From Gnetum montanum (taxonomy: Eukaryota; Streptophyta; Gnetopsida; Gnetales; Gnetaceae): a stretch of DNA of 64,000 bases. The notes under the pieces were generated by a model, which was not told the DNA's origin, did no database searches, and saw only the letters and a list, made by a program, of their open reading frames with translations. Made by a program: the position numbers and the translations under genes. Below, one piece after another: positions 1 to 11,459 of this stretch; position 1 is the stretch's first letter; each line of letters begins with the position of its first letter. Location of the stretch: positions 84,884 to 148,883 of the forward strand of contig MNCI01004383.1 of the NCBI GenBank assembly GCA_015680685.1. The letters run 5' to 3'.

Positions 1-93
1 CTTCAATGGCACAACGAAATGCTTCTTTGAATGAAGGAGTACATGCAAGTTTGAATAGTAATCCATTTGCATAGAACATTTTTGCAATATTGA

Positions 94-995
94 TGATGAG
101 ACGCGATTCGCATGAGCCACGATATCCCGGTCCATCACCAAATCTATAAATAAGAGGCGGCACTCCCCTTATTTCCCATCCTAGGCTAGAATTAGGGAAA
201 CTTTGGCAGATTGATCACTCTAGAGATAGAATATTTTCCATGTGCCCGCAGTAGGAGTCCCGAAGTGAACGGATCTTTATTCGAGCAACATTGTACCTGA
301 ACGCAAGTTGTGTACGGCAATAAAGACGAGCTTTGTGGATAAACCTTGCAGTGCATGGAATAGGATTTATTACTTGTTATTTATTACCTTGTAGTAGCGC
401 GACATGAGTACAACTTGATTACGAGCATTTACAAATGTGTATGGCTAATCAAGAAATCGGCTGCTCATTGCGATTAGATTCTCTCATCCTCAACTCCTAG
501 AATACGGAATGAGTACGACTTGATTATAAGCATCTAAGGATGTGTATGGCTAGTTAAGGAACGGATGCTCATTACGCTTAGGCTAGTTAAGTGCCTCAGT
601 ATGACCACTTCAAGCACGTGCGTTACGTGTGGTGATCCCAGTAACGATTAGCGTTTGGTAGTCACGGTTGCATAGTTCAGTGTGTGTACGGTCAGTGGGA
701 ATGGAGGGTGACGCTAGTTAATTTAGACTTAGTTCATTAGTTAGAGTTAGTTAGTTTCTCAACCCTTCACCCTTTAGCATAGAAGACATAAAACATAAAA
801 GATATAAAAATCATATACCTCGAACTTACTTAACCATATACCATGACAAACACAAGTAAGTCTGGGAAGACAATGAATGATTAACCCCAAGTGTTCTATG
901 GAACGTGTAGGCATTTAGTCTGCGGAGTTCGACCAGATCATGTGTGCTACGCTCGTTTCGTATGGTTGAGTGTAGAGGTACCTCGCCACTCATCA
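94..995 (+). mobile_element. Solo LTR (Athila/Tat-like family)
   Basis: The block opens with TGATGAG and closes with CACTCATCA, the TGATGA/TCATCA inverted ends shared by every LTR of this family here. The flanks are ATTGA (89-93) and ACTGA (996-1000), a 5-bp target duplication with one transition. A TATA box (TATAAATA) lies at about 145 and AATAAA at about 319, in the expected promoter and R positions. No retroelement body follows on either side, so this is a solo LTR, the product of LTR-LTR recombination. A unit of about 105 bp (starting near 404 and 509) is tandemly repeated downstream of the AATAAA. Confidence 0.85.
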
Positions 996-3345
996 ACTGA
1001 TATCAACTTTTATTTTTTTTTCAACTTAAAAACTTATTTCTGTTTGTTCAAACACTTTTCTTTTTGTTGGTTGTACAACATCATTTGTCTTGTTTTTGCT
1101 TTCCTCTATTCGAATGCTTATAGTAATACTCTTTATCATAGTCTTTGCTTAAAAGTAGTCATACATAGGTTTTTGAATATCAGGATATGAAAATTTATAT
1201 GCAATAACACCTGTTCCTATTTTATTTTTTAATGTCTGAAAAAAATGATAATGTATTTGTGTACCACTTGCAATGAATTCATGGCTACATACATAACACT
1301 TCCATTTTTTGCTTCCACCCCCTCCAGTCCTACAAGTGTCTAATTGTGTTACTAATTGTTTTAATGAATATTTTAAAATAAATCTATCTTTTGCAAATGG
1401 TTTTAAAATTTACACATTACAATCTAAGACATTTTCTTCTTATGATGCATTTTCCTCCAATAAAGTACAATCTATTTCATTCTCATTGCTATCTATGTAT
1501 TGAATAGAGCTCATCTTTATGATTCTGTAAATATTAATAGTAAAAATTAGAAAATGAGATATGACAGCTACTCTTTACAAGAGTTAAAATGAATTAAAAA
1601 AAAAAAACTACAAATAGATATACTTACCAATTGCCCAAATTACTGTGACTAAGGGTATTTATTTTTTGTTTTTTTGCTAGCAAAGAGCATTTAGAAAAAT
1701 GTCTTAAAGAGCTTTAACATTAAAATGTCATTCAATGCAATAAATTTGGAAATGCAAAATAATAATAGGGCCAGGGGAAAAATTGAAAAATACAAAATAA
1801 TAATAAATTTAAAAATAACAAGATGAAATTTCAATAAGGAATAGAAAAAAAATTGAAAATCATAGACAAATATTGAAATACGTAAAATAAAATAAAATAA
1901 AATAAAATAAAAATATGAATATCAATAGCCATCTATCCATTGTCTTTGCTGACATTTTGTGATTTTGATTCATGAAAACACTTTAGAAATAGAAAGCCTA
2001 AATGTTCAAACCCTAGCCAATCTGATGACCTGTATCGCACAACACTCTAACGCAAGAAACAGTCATAGTAACATGAAAGCATAAAGGTTAAAGCGACCCC
2101 AAAAGCAATGAAAAAGCACAACAGGTCCTTTTTTATCTTCGAAAAGCCAAAAAAGGATTAAAAACTTAAAAACAAAAGTTACAAAAGCAGCTAAAAAAGC
2201 AAATATAAAAAGGGCCAAATCTGAGCTGGGCTAACATTGCCAAAAGAGGATGATGCGAAAAAAAAATGCAATAATCCATATTTGTATACCCATATACATA
2301 AATGATTATTTTCAATTTGTGGAAGCAGGGGCTTAGGCGGCTCAGATATATCTCTCTCCAAAACTGTGTTTGTTTTTTTTATTCTTGAAAATAAAAAAAG
2401 AAACTTATTGTTTTGATAAAAGAAGTGGCAGTCATGGTGGTGGCCGTTACGTATGGTGCTCGTGGTCGTGGCTACGGATACGGCCACCTGTGGCAGGCGT
2501 GCTGACTAACATGAGTAACGGTGGCAGCAGTTTTCACGGCAATTAACGACAACGAACGGTGGTTTTCGTTAGTGTCCTTTTTCCATCCATTGGGGAACCT
2601 GTAACAAAACCAAAGCATTGAACCTCTCCATAGTACGGGTTCAGTGTAGGGTATTGCATCGACTGTGTGGATAGGTGTGTCGATACATAGAATGCTGTGT
2701 GGCACCATTATATTGCACTTAGCGTGAAATGGTCACCCTCTTTCTTGCACGATCAAAGGTCGCATACGATTTTGCTTCATCCACCAGTGCATAGGTTCTG
2801 AAAACAAGAACAATAGCAAGCCATTAAAAAACAAGAACAAGAGCAGGTCATTAAAAAATAGAAAGAGGGAAAGGGGAGGGGTCCTCTTCTCAAGTTCGCA
2901 GCAACGGTTCATTCCTCCCCCCATAGATGGCATGGTGGCGTTTGTGACAGGCCATACTCGCGGCAGCAGACGGCAGGCATCAGTTTTGCTAGCAAGAGGC
3001 GCACATAACCTGCACATAGGCAGCCAGCTCTCTCCCTCTTGGGATCTTGGCAGCAATGTAGTGGCAGAAATGCGCACGATAGGCGTTGGCGGACTTGAGC
3101 AAGGTGCAGCTGCAACAGCATGACAAAAACAATCAGCAATGTCCGTTAACAAAAGATATTGATGTTGGATGTGATTCGGAGGGAAAGATACGTAAGATTT
3201 TAATGGACAATGAATGTTATGGTTGAAAATTGAAAATCGAGATACCATTGCAGTAAAAATTATGATTTAGATACCCATTGTAGATTTTACATGCTTCTGT
3301 ACGGCGTGCCCGAATCAAGCGCGGTTTGCCAATTTTTCTTCGGAA
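996..3345. other. AT-rich stretch without recognisable gene
   Basis: No domain, RNA gene or retroelement fragment is recognisable. An A-rich tract with AAATA repeats lies at 1870-1912. The GC-richer part at about 2880-3120 gives overlapping open frames on both strands, none with a family-like composition. A short degenerate tandem of 'AAAACAAGAACAA'-type units sits at 2798-2865. The open frames are probably chance. Confidence 0.5.
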
Positions 3346-4458
3346 TCACAACAAATCTCCGGTGCATGGGACATAATTAAAGGGGATATTGAAAATCTTT
3401 AGTTGAGTGCAGAGTGTCTCCAAAAAGGATGGTGGCATTCCGGACAATCTATTATGGGACAAGTTGAGGACTTGCAGTTGGGTGAGATTCTGCCATGACC
3501 CTGGGATATTACAACTGAATCTATTGACAAATAAACTCAACCATTGCAAATTGTTAAAGCTGCTGCCAATCCAGGAAAGAAGATGACCTTCCAGGAATTT
3601 AAATCCAGTTGTTCAAGAGCCGTGAGGTTGCGTAAGCAGGGGGAAATGGTTCCAATGAGATTGTTATGGCTAAGGTACAAGTCAGTGAGACGGTAAAGAC
3701 TGCCTAGTGAGCAAGGAATGTAACCGTTCAAATGATTGTATGAAATAGCAAACCTATGCTACAAAGAAAGGTTGCTGAGTTGAGCAGGAATGACACAGTG
3801 AAAGTTGTTCTCACTGAGATCAAGGATCTCTTCCCGATAAGCCCGATAAGGGACCAAATTGAACCAAAGTTTTTTGAGTGCTCCCAACCATGCAGGGGCT
3901 TGTTCACCCAACTGATTTTGGAAAACAATGAAGTGTTTGGAGTCTTGCAAAAGACCGAGGAATCTCACCGGTTAAGGAATTTTTATAGAGATACAGGAAT
4001 TGCAGTTTAGAAAGGTTTCCTAACTGATGGGGAATGACACCTTCAAATTCATTGATACAGAGATCCAACACTTTAAGCCTATGCAATGTTCCAAGGGATG
4101 ATGGAATTGTGCCAGAGAAAGAGTTATTAGGAATGTCAAGTACCTGCAGGAACGATAGGTTGGAGACAGGCATCTATGCAATGTGACATTTTCCAGAAAT
4201 ATCTCCACAACTCTGCCAGGATGTTTGGTGGAGCAGCTGATTCCAGTCCAATTGCACACATTGAGAGCTGCAGCATTCCAATCTTGGAGAAGAGAGAGTG
4301 GGTCACTGGTGATGCATTTCTTGAATCAAAGCTTTCAGAGCCCCCTCTGCATCATCATGTGTGCGAGCTTCAACGGCAACAAAAAAGAGGAAAAAGGACA
4401 GACAAAGAAAAAGCGATGAAAAGCAAATAACAGAGAGAGCTCTTGAGAAGCAAGCCAT
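3346..4458 (-). pseudogene. LRR receptor-like kinase ectodomain, N-terminal half, decayed
   Basis: On the minus strand a methionine at 4458 starts a typical signal peptide: a short start, then a Leu/Phe/Cys-rich hydrophobic core and AVEA-like cleavage region. An LRR N-terminal cap with the CNWTGISC motif follows at about 4240, then about six leucine-rich repeats of the LxxLxxLxLxxNxLxGxIP type down to 3346. The repeats are spread over all three frames, so several frameshifts are present. The first is near 4312, between signal peptide and cap, where the frame meets TGA. No transmembrane or kinase region follows at lower coordinates, so the gene is truncated near 3340. Plant LRR receptor kinases of this kind act at the plasma membrane in pathogen or developmental sensing. 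This copy cannot encode a working receptor. It is not the missing half of the pseudogene at 35996-37442, because both carry the last LRRs. Confidence 0.85.
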
Positions 4459-4637
4459 TATTGCAATCTCTAGTAGCTTATAATAATTGGAACGCAGCAG
4501 CAGGAATGTGTCGAGTCTTGTTGGGTACAATCTGTTTCAGTATGATGTCCTTTAAGAACCACTCCAACGCAATCAAAGGAAGTTCCAGAAATTCTTAGCG
4601 CGTTTCCTTTTCAATACCGTAAAGCGTTAGCTGCTTT

Positions 4638-5337
4638 AGAAAATCTTTGAATATCGTAACTTTTTACGCGTGATCAACGCAACGCGTTTTCATGTAATTT
4701 CCCAACAACATTAGAAAAGAGGAAGAAACTTGTGCACGCAAATTAAATTATGAATTTGTACAATGACCATGGGTGCAAAAGTGCTCTCTGAGTCTCTGCA
4801 ATCCAAATCGTCCTCCAATTCCGTTCCAATTCCAACGAATTATTTACGCGTTGGATTCCATTGGTTTTGCAGATAAGTAACATTGTTCTACCAGACTTTG
4901 AACGATCCTAGAAATATTGGGATCTAACAGGCCATTCAAAGCATCTTCTACATCAAAGATGTAGAGATTGNGGAAACTTTAATCCAATTTGCGAGATCCT
5001 TGTCAATCTCTACATCTTTGATGTAGAAGATGCTTTAAATGGCCTGTTAGATCCCAATATTTCTAGGATCGTTCAAAGTCTGGTAGAACAATGTTACTTA
5101 TCTGCAAAACCAATGGAATCCAACGCGTAAATAATTCGTTGGAATTGGAACGGAATTGGAGGACGATTTGGATTGCAGAGACTCAGAGAGCACTTTTGCA
5201 CCCATGGTCATTGTACAAATTCATAATTTAATTTGCGTGCACAAGTTTCTTCCTCTTTTCTAATGTTGTTGGGAAATTACATGAAAACGCGTTGCGTTGA
5301 TCACGCGTAAAAAGTTACGATATTCAAAGATTTTCTA
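4638..5337. repeat. Near-perfect inverted repeat bounded by Ns, probable assembly artefact
   Basis: The arms 4638-4970 and about 5004-5337 are reverse complements over roughly 333 bp; I saw one mismatch (CTTTGAATGG against CTTTAAATGG). The 33-bp spacer starts with an N at 4971, and the second arm ends against another N at 5338. The second arm plus spacer is thus exactly one small contig between two stitched gaps. The simplest reading is that a contig overlapping the upstream flank of the receptor-kinase pseudogene was placed in the gap in reversed orientation. Confidence 0.8.
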
Positions 5338-5561
5338 NGAATCGGTAAAGTACAAGACTAGGATGACGATCGGTACGATAAAAATGTTAAATCTTACAGA
5401 GCATTTTATGTTTAATATATTTATGTTTTAGGGTCACACACCCAAATTTTATAAAGGACCATCATTTGGAAAGATGAAGAGAGCTTGTTTCTTGCAATTT
5501 ACCCAAGTGCGGAACATCCTTGCCTCATAAGGGCATCACCATGTGATCCAATTCATATGTA

Positions 5562-5949
5562 TTGCCAGCTGAATTTTGGGATTTTAAACATCTGCACAAT
5601 ATGTACTCTGCAACGGCACTCGAATGGAAACCCTTCAACCATGGCTACACTCAATCAAGCATGAGATTGAATTTTCATGGCCGCCCACGGAGGCAAATTA
5701 ATCGAGAGCTGCAAAGACAAGATGAAATACCTTCATTGTGTGATCAAATGGAAAGATTCTTAGCTGCTAAAACCAGAAAGATTCATGGCGGATGAAAACG
5801 TTAACAGAAGTGGGTTGTGGGACATGGAGATGATTCCATTCACCGCAGAGAGAATAGTGTACCCTGGCATTGCCATGGCTTCACTGCTGCTTTGTCTTTT
5901 GCTTTTAATTGTTCTCTTCAAAATGCAAATCCCCGTGAACCGGACATGA
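5562..5949 (+). pseudogene. Unidentified coding fragment ending in a membrane segment
   Basis: I do not recognise the family. An open frame at 5562-5795 gives 77 residues of mixed, protein-like composition, rich in Arg, Gln and His. A second frame beginning at an ATG at 5785 gives 54 residues, with a charged start followed by one strong hydrophobic helix at about residues 29-45 (MASLLLCLLLL...), then a basic residue and stop. The frames overlap by 11 nt, consistent with a frameshift joining a soluble region to a C-terminal membrane anchor, or with two exons. No homology search was possible, so the coding status is uncertain. Confidence 0.3.
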
Positions 5950-6782
5950 CAGAGTGCCCTGGCATTTCTCAGACTCACAGAGATCATCCAGTGCTGCTTC
6001 CATGCCTGAAAAACCCAATCCTCTGCCAACCAAGGAATGCAAACACTCTGTAACAGTTTGAATTATATAAAAAAAGAAAAAAAAAACATAAGGGGAAAAA
6101 ACAAGATAACTAATATGGAGAGAACAATGTTTATCGCTGAAGCCTGTGAAATTAGGGAGGGCCATTTCCGTCCACTCGGACAGCTCGCTCCATAACCACG
6201 AAATAGTTACCGTACCATGTAGAGCAATGTCTAGTTCAGAATCTGCCTGGTAATTGAAAACGCTAATTAGCCAAATGCTGCATAAGTGAAAAGATTAACC
6301 TAAGGTGCCTCCAGTATTTAGATTGTTGGGATAGCACATCACAGTCCTATAGTGAGAGCCTACTAGCCTTAGCACCAAGGTACCAGCACTAAGAGACAAG
6401 GTAAATGGAAACTTTTGACTTCAAACCTACATCATCAATCAAAATGTCTTCAAATCATACAATGGGAAACTCAAAAAAAAAAAACATCATCAATGAACAT
6501 GTCTTCAAGAGTAAACAGGCAAAAAAATTACAGGGGTAAGCACACAACTATTTGAGGAGCATCTCTACATAGAACGTGACTAAGCATCCTCAAGCAACAC
6601 ATGTTAGTCTCTTTTCTCTCATCTTTTTCATTCATCAGTGTGATCAAAAACAAAACATTATCTCCATCTTGCATACATAACTCCCATTGCAAGAGAAATC
6701 AATCTACAAAGGAATAAAAAAACCATTTGCAAGTCCAAACCACTTTTGTAACAAACTCAATGTTCTTAGCCAATATACTAAA

Positions 6783-7060
6783 ATCACAATACAACTCTAA
6801 TACTAATTATTACAAATATTACAAATGCAAGGAGAAATTACAAAATATCAACAATATGATGATTAAAGTTGCCAGAGGAGAAAAACACTTGCAAAATAAA
6901 GTGAGAAAGAGACAAGAGAAAAATAAATCTAGATCACAACACAACTCCAATTCTAATTGTTACAAATATCATAGGTGCAAGGAGAAATTACAAAAATGTT
7001 GTTAAAGAGAGGGGAAGAAAAAACACACTTAGAGAATAGAGTGAGAGAGACAAGGCAAAA
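6783..7060. repeat. Tandem duplication, 150-bp period
   Basis: Copy 1 starts at 6783 (ATCACAATACAACTC) and copy 2 at 6933 (ATCACAACACAACTCC). Both continue through TACAAATATYAYARRTGCAAGG and into a GAGAAAGAGACAAG-rich end. The copies differ mainly by transitions and small indels. Confidence 0.75.
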
Positions 7061-7633
7061 ATAAGAAAGCAAAATTTTCACATCTTTAAACCATAGATAT
7101 GTATGTTTATAGTGATTACAAGTTGTTCCTTCCACACAACAATTTTAATACAAAGACCTCACACTGTCAACTCATTGTCACCGCAAACCCCAACATAGGA
7201 TTAAATATGCAGATCCAAAGTTACAATAATGCATCAACCATTAAAAATTCATAGCATAAAATTAGAGAAGCATTGCAAAGAGGAGAAGTAATAAAACAAC
7301 AAAAGGAAGTGGTTTTGGGGATGTCTTATCATGTTTTCATCTTTACAACCAATCCTGAAAAAATTCTGCTTTGGGGTAGGAAAAGGATGAGACCTTTTCA
7401 AATGGGTTTTCAATTTTTACTAAAGACTTCTCGTTAATAAAAAAGAAAAACTTAAAAAAAAATATTTAAGATTTCAACTAAAGTTTTAACTATTAAATGA
7501 TGTCACCTTAAACTAAAAAGTGAAGGACATTACATGTGTAATATCAATATTTTTTTCTTATATTGTCTAGAGAGGTAAATAATAATATCAACCTCAACTT
7601 CCCTTTCTTTATTCAGGTCTGAGATGTTTGTTT

Positions 7634-7735
7634 AAAATAAAATTTCAGGACTCATCCAACAAGATAAAATAAAATTTCAGGACTCATCCAACAAGCTAAA
7701 AGAGCTTCACCCAACAAGCTAAAAGAGCTTCACCC
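7634..7735. repeat. Short tandem repeats (about 30 bp and 23 bp units)
   Basis: AAAATTTCAGGACTCATCC occurs twice, 30 bp apart, followed at once by two copies of a CTAAAAGAGCTTCACCC unit of about 23 bp. It looks like replication slippage in non-coding DNA. Confidence 0.75.
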
Positions 7736-7934
7736 TTCACTATAGGGCAAAGCTGATGAATACTTTCATGATTAATTTCGGATTGTGCAAGACATATACA
7801 ATTTTTGAGACAATTGATATGCATATTCAAGCCCCTTTTCTTTATTTAAAATCTAATTTTTTGTTTAAAATAAAATTTCAAAACTGATATGGCCATGCAA
7901 AAAGAACTTCGCCCCTGCGCTGCAGGTTAAAGCG

Positions 7935-8010
7935 CATTAATATAATTCAAGAATAATTAAAAATCTTCATAACCTGCATTAATATAATTCAAGAATAATT
8001 AAAAATCTTC
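7935..8010. repeat. 42-bp tandem duplication
   Basis: CATTAATATAATTCAAG opens an exact unit at 7935-7976, and the next copy begins at 7977 and runs to about 8010. Confidence 0.8.
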
Positions 8011-8211
8011 ATGTAGAGAGCTAGCTGGCACCCTAGACTCTGTGATAACAACCAACTAGCATGATGATACTGTCTCCTGTATTTTAAGTTTGATTAGGAG
8101 TATTCTCAAGTCATTATTGTGCATTTATACCTTCAAATATAAATAGTTTCTGAATCTAGCTATTAAAGAATGTTACGTGGGTTAGTTGAAACTACGATCA
8201 GTGACTACATA

Positions 8212-8293
8212 TCGTAGGATCAAATTTTAAACAATATAAATATAAAAAGTTGCTTAGCAATTAAATGGAGAAATAAAAGCAAGTTTTATTATT
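8212..8293 (+). repeat. Direct repeat, left copy (partner at 35450-35519)
   Basis: CGTAGGATC, then AATTTTAAACAATATAAA, then AGTTGC..AGC.ATTAAA..GA and an A/G-rich end match the segment at 35450-35519 in the same orientation, with a small indel in this copy. The two copies bracket the block holding element 1 and the Helitron remnant. Confidence 0.6.
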
Positions 8294-8326
8294 GAATTGA
8301 AATTTTACCATGTTCTTATATTGTTT

Positions 8327-9577
8327 GGATTTATTGGATAATAGAAATATATAAGATACAACTTTTGAAAACATCATTAAGGCAGGTTTGATAAGATGAC
8401 TTTTTGGATGTTGCCTATGTGGATTCTACTTTTTTAGTTAGAAATGTTGTTTCCCTTTGTGTGGCACTATGAGGATCTAGTGTGTTGTTCTTCATCAACC
8501 CACCCAAAAACATCCATTTTCGTTGATTTCGCTTGTAGAGGTTTAACCTAAAGCAATTCATATATCCTTGGATTTTGTATATATCATAACAACTACAAGT
8601 TTAAGAAACCAAAAACACCCTTAAGAAAATTACCAAGTTTTCTTGGTAATATTTGGAATAAATCAACTAAATTTGCAATTATAATATCTTGTTTATGTCT
8701 ATGTGTGCCAATGCAGGACATTGTAGGATAATCTATCATTCATCCTCAATGCTATTTGTATTGCATGGTAGGCATATTCATTCTTCACAAGAAATTTTAA
8801 GCCATCTACATGTTTCAACTCTCATGAAGAGATCCCATTCATGCAATACTAATTGTGTAGTGTAAATGATGAGGCATAGTAGCAAATAAATAGTTTGCCT
8901 TTAAATTCAAGTCTCCCTTTATACTATTCAAATAGAAATGTCTTTTTCCTTTTACAAATTCCCAATTTTTTTGAAATATACTAATTTGCAAACTTGGGTA
9001 GGATCATAATGAGGAATGTACTCTTGAATATTCAATTTATAAAACTAAAATTTTATTACATCCATAAACCCTATGGATCTATTAGATAGTAGATATATAT
9101 ATTCTATGAGTTTTCAAAACATCATTAAAAAAATTAGCAAATGTCATTGGTAACATTTAATACAAATCAACCAAATTTGCAACTATAATATACCATCTAT
9201 GTCTAATGTGCTTCAATGCAAGACACTGCAAAATAAAAAATAAAAAAAATGTGGTACTCATGTTTAATGCTATTTGAATTGAATAGTCTACATATTCATT
9301 CTTTACAAGGAATTTTTAACCATATATCTATTTTATTCATTCTTCATAAAGAATTTTCAACCATCTACCTGGTTCACCTCTTAGATAATGAAATTCCATT
9401 TGTACTCTTGCTCATTGTGCATCACACCTAATGAGGAATAGCAACAGTAAATAGTCTACCTTTGAACTTAAGTCCTCCTCTACTCCTAATCAAATAGAAA
9501 TATTGTTTTTTTCCCTTCTACATTTTCCCAAATCTTTTGAAATACTACTTATTTTACCAAATTGCAAACTTTGTTAG
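8327..9577 (+). repeat. Diverged direct duplication, about 500 bp of shared sequence
   Basis: Copy 1 runs about 8327-9070 and copy 2 about 9072-9577. Shared landmarks in order are GGATYTATTRGATA, AAAACATCATTAA, TTGGTAAYATTT, AAATTTGCAAYTATAATAT, TTCATTCTT and CAAATTTGCAAAC. Copy 1 holds about 230 bp extra near 8397-8625. Copy 2 is cut by element 1 and resumes at 31393, where GAATGTGCTCTTGAATAT matches copy 1 near 9015. No coding sequence is seen in either copy. Confidence 0.65.
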
Positions 9578-11307
9578 TGAAGGGTTGCATTTCTTGGTTG
9601 TGTTGATGAGGCCTCGTTGACTAGGCCTCATCAACGAGGCCTTGTTGATGTAGTGTCACTTTTTGGCTATAAATACACGCCTAATAGCTACATTTATCGA
9701 AACAAGATTTTAGTAGTAATGAAGCTCTTGCAGTTTGTTCATTTGAGAGTTAGATTATTGATGAATCACGGTTTGCTAGGCCCTGATATCCGGTACGTGA
9801 TATCATAGCCTAGATACGATATTGTATATAGGATATCGTGATTCTTGTGTTAGCCTATAAATATAACAGTCAGGAACATAGGGAAGGAGATCATTAGGGA
9901 GTCTTTTAGTTAGTCTTTAGTCAGTTAGTTTTTAGTTCTTATAGTCAGTTTTAGTGTTCTTTCGAAATGCATGCCTATAGTGTGATGATTGTAAATGTAA
10001 GGAACCTTTGTTTGAGTGTGAGGTACTTGGACACACACACAATTGACAATAAAGATCAAGATTACTCCATCATTGTAGCATTCACTTAGCTTTGAACTTG
10101 TTCTAATTATTTATTATTTATTGTTGTTTTCTTAGTTAATATTTCTTTTATCATCATTTACTATTCCTATTGTTAACGCGAAATAAGTATGCCTTAATCA
10201 CGAACATTTAAGTGTAACTATGTGATGACCCAGTAGTGTATCGAGTGATGTGCACTTGGTAATCCTAGAAGTAGTACACGAAGTCCAAGATTCATACGAA
10301 TGATTAGGGACAGATGCTCATCACACATAGGCTAGCTTAGATCTTGTCTCCTACTACTTATTAGCTTAATTAAGTTAACTCTTATTATCCTTAGGAGTAG
10401 CATAGTAGTAGGGACCACATCATACACCTCACTTTGAACTAAACCATACGTGAAAAAGCAATTACTAGTCCAAGTGGGAAGATAGTGAACTGCAATTAAC
10501 ATATAACTGTCTAGGTGCTACAACTAGTCAATCCACGGAGTTCGATAGGATCACGCATATATGCTTGTATTCATATGGTTGAGTGTAGGGGTACCTTGCT
10601 ACTCATCAATTATTTCTCCCAAGTGCCCGTAGTAGGAGTCATTGAGTGTACGAATCTTTATTCGAGCATTGTTATACTTGAGCACAACAGTGTGTGCGGC
10701 AATAAAGACGAACTTCTTGATAAACCTTGCAGCATTCTGGATAGCTTAAATGTTTTATTTATGCATTTAATATTTTTAATTATTTATTCAATGTTTTATC
10801 GTAATTAAGCTAATGAAGTAATTAAGCAAACTAAGTTAGATAGCTTAAACACATAAGTACAACCACTTCAAGCATAGCACATATTTACTTGGTAATCCTA
10901 GCAGCGTTATTGCTTGGTATGACCAATAGCGTAGCACTTGGTAACCCAGTAGTGGATATGTGGGTTCAAGAGGTGTGTGGAAAGTGGGATTGGATGCTTA
11001 TGTTAGGACTTCTTAGATACTAGTTAATTAGTTAAATTAAATTAGTTAATCCAATTACTTTTATCTCCATTTAAGCACCAAAATCATAAAATACAAAATT
11101 ATAAAAATCAGAGGCCTTAATTACACTTAACCATACTAGTGTACATTACAAGTGTAATTGGGAAGACAATGAATGACCTTAAGGCAAGGTTCACTACCTA
11201 GAAGACTAGTGCACCAGAAACTATAAAGTTCATGGAATTTGATTGGATCACACGTGAACACTCTATGATTCATATGGTTGGACATAGAGGTACCTTGCCG
11301 CTCATCA
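9578..11307 (+). repeat. Element 1 5' LTR, split by a solo LTR
   Basis: The true LTR is 9578-9758 plus 10609-11307, about 875 bp after removing the insertion and its duplicated ATTAT. It begins TGAAGGGTTGCATTTCTTGG, matching TGATGAGTTG... of the 3' LTR. The U3 carries GAGGCCTCGTTGA palindromic repeats (9605-9650) and a TATA box at 9668. AATAAA lies near 10701. It ends GCTCATCA at 11307. The uninterrupted 3' LTR runs straight through the site as GGATTATTTCTC, which proves the insertion. Confidence 0.92.
9759..10608 (+). mobile_element. Solo LTR inserted in the 5' LTR of element 1
   Basis: 850 bp beginning TGATGAATCACGG and ending TACTCATCA, flanked by ATTAT at 9754-9758 and 10609-10613. The U3 has repeated GATATC-type palindromes (9783-9840) and a TATA box at about 9856. 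It belongs to the same LTR superfamily but a different U3 subfamily from its host. Confidence 0.93.
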
Positions 11308-11331
11308 TTGACATTGTTGCCCAGGACTTTG
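11308..11331 (+). promoter_or_regulatory. Primer-binding site, tRNA-Asp-like, decayed (element 1)
   Basis: TTGACATTGTTGCCCAGGAC follows the LTR end directly. It resembles the TTGGCGCCGTTGCCGGGGA primer site known for Tat/Athila elements, which pairs with the 3' end of tRNA-Asp, with several substitutions. Element 3 has a matching site at 50337. Confidence 0.6.
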
Positions 11332-11459
11332 TTTGTTGAAACGTGCGCTATCTAGGATTAGTGAATATTATTTATATTGTTGGATGAACTGAAGGTTAAC
11401 ATCACTCTCAACGACATATAAACTACTAAGCACACTAATAATTTTATTTGTTTTGCAAA

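Larger units (their letters stand above)
5950..8211. other. AT-rich intergenic DNA with local tandem repeats
   Basis: No gene is recognisable. The stretch holds the tandem repeats listed separately (6783-7060, 7634-7735, 7935-8010) and A-rich tracts. The open frames at 6727-7005 and 6953-7135 fall in the repeated DNA and are probably not coding. Confidence 0.5.

Noticed and set aside
2733-3248. 171-codon minus-strand frame in a GC-richer stretch
   Set aside because: Low-complexity Phe/Leu run, no family resemblance, and open frames on the other strand and in another frame over the same bases. Probably chance.
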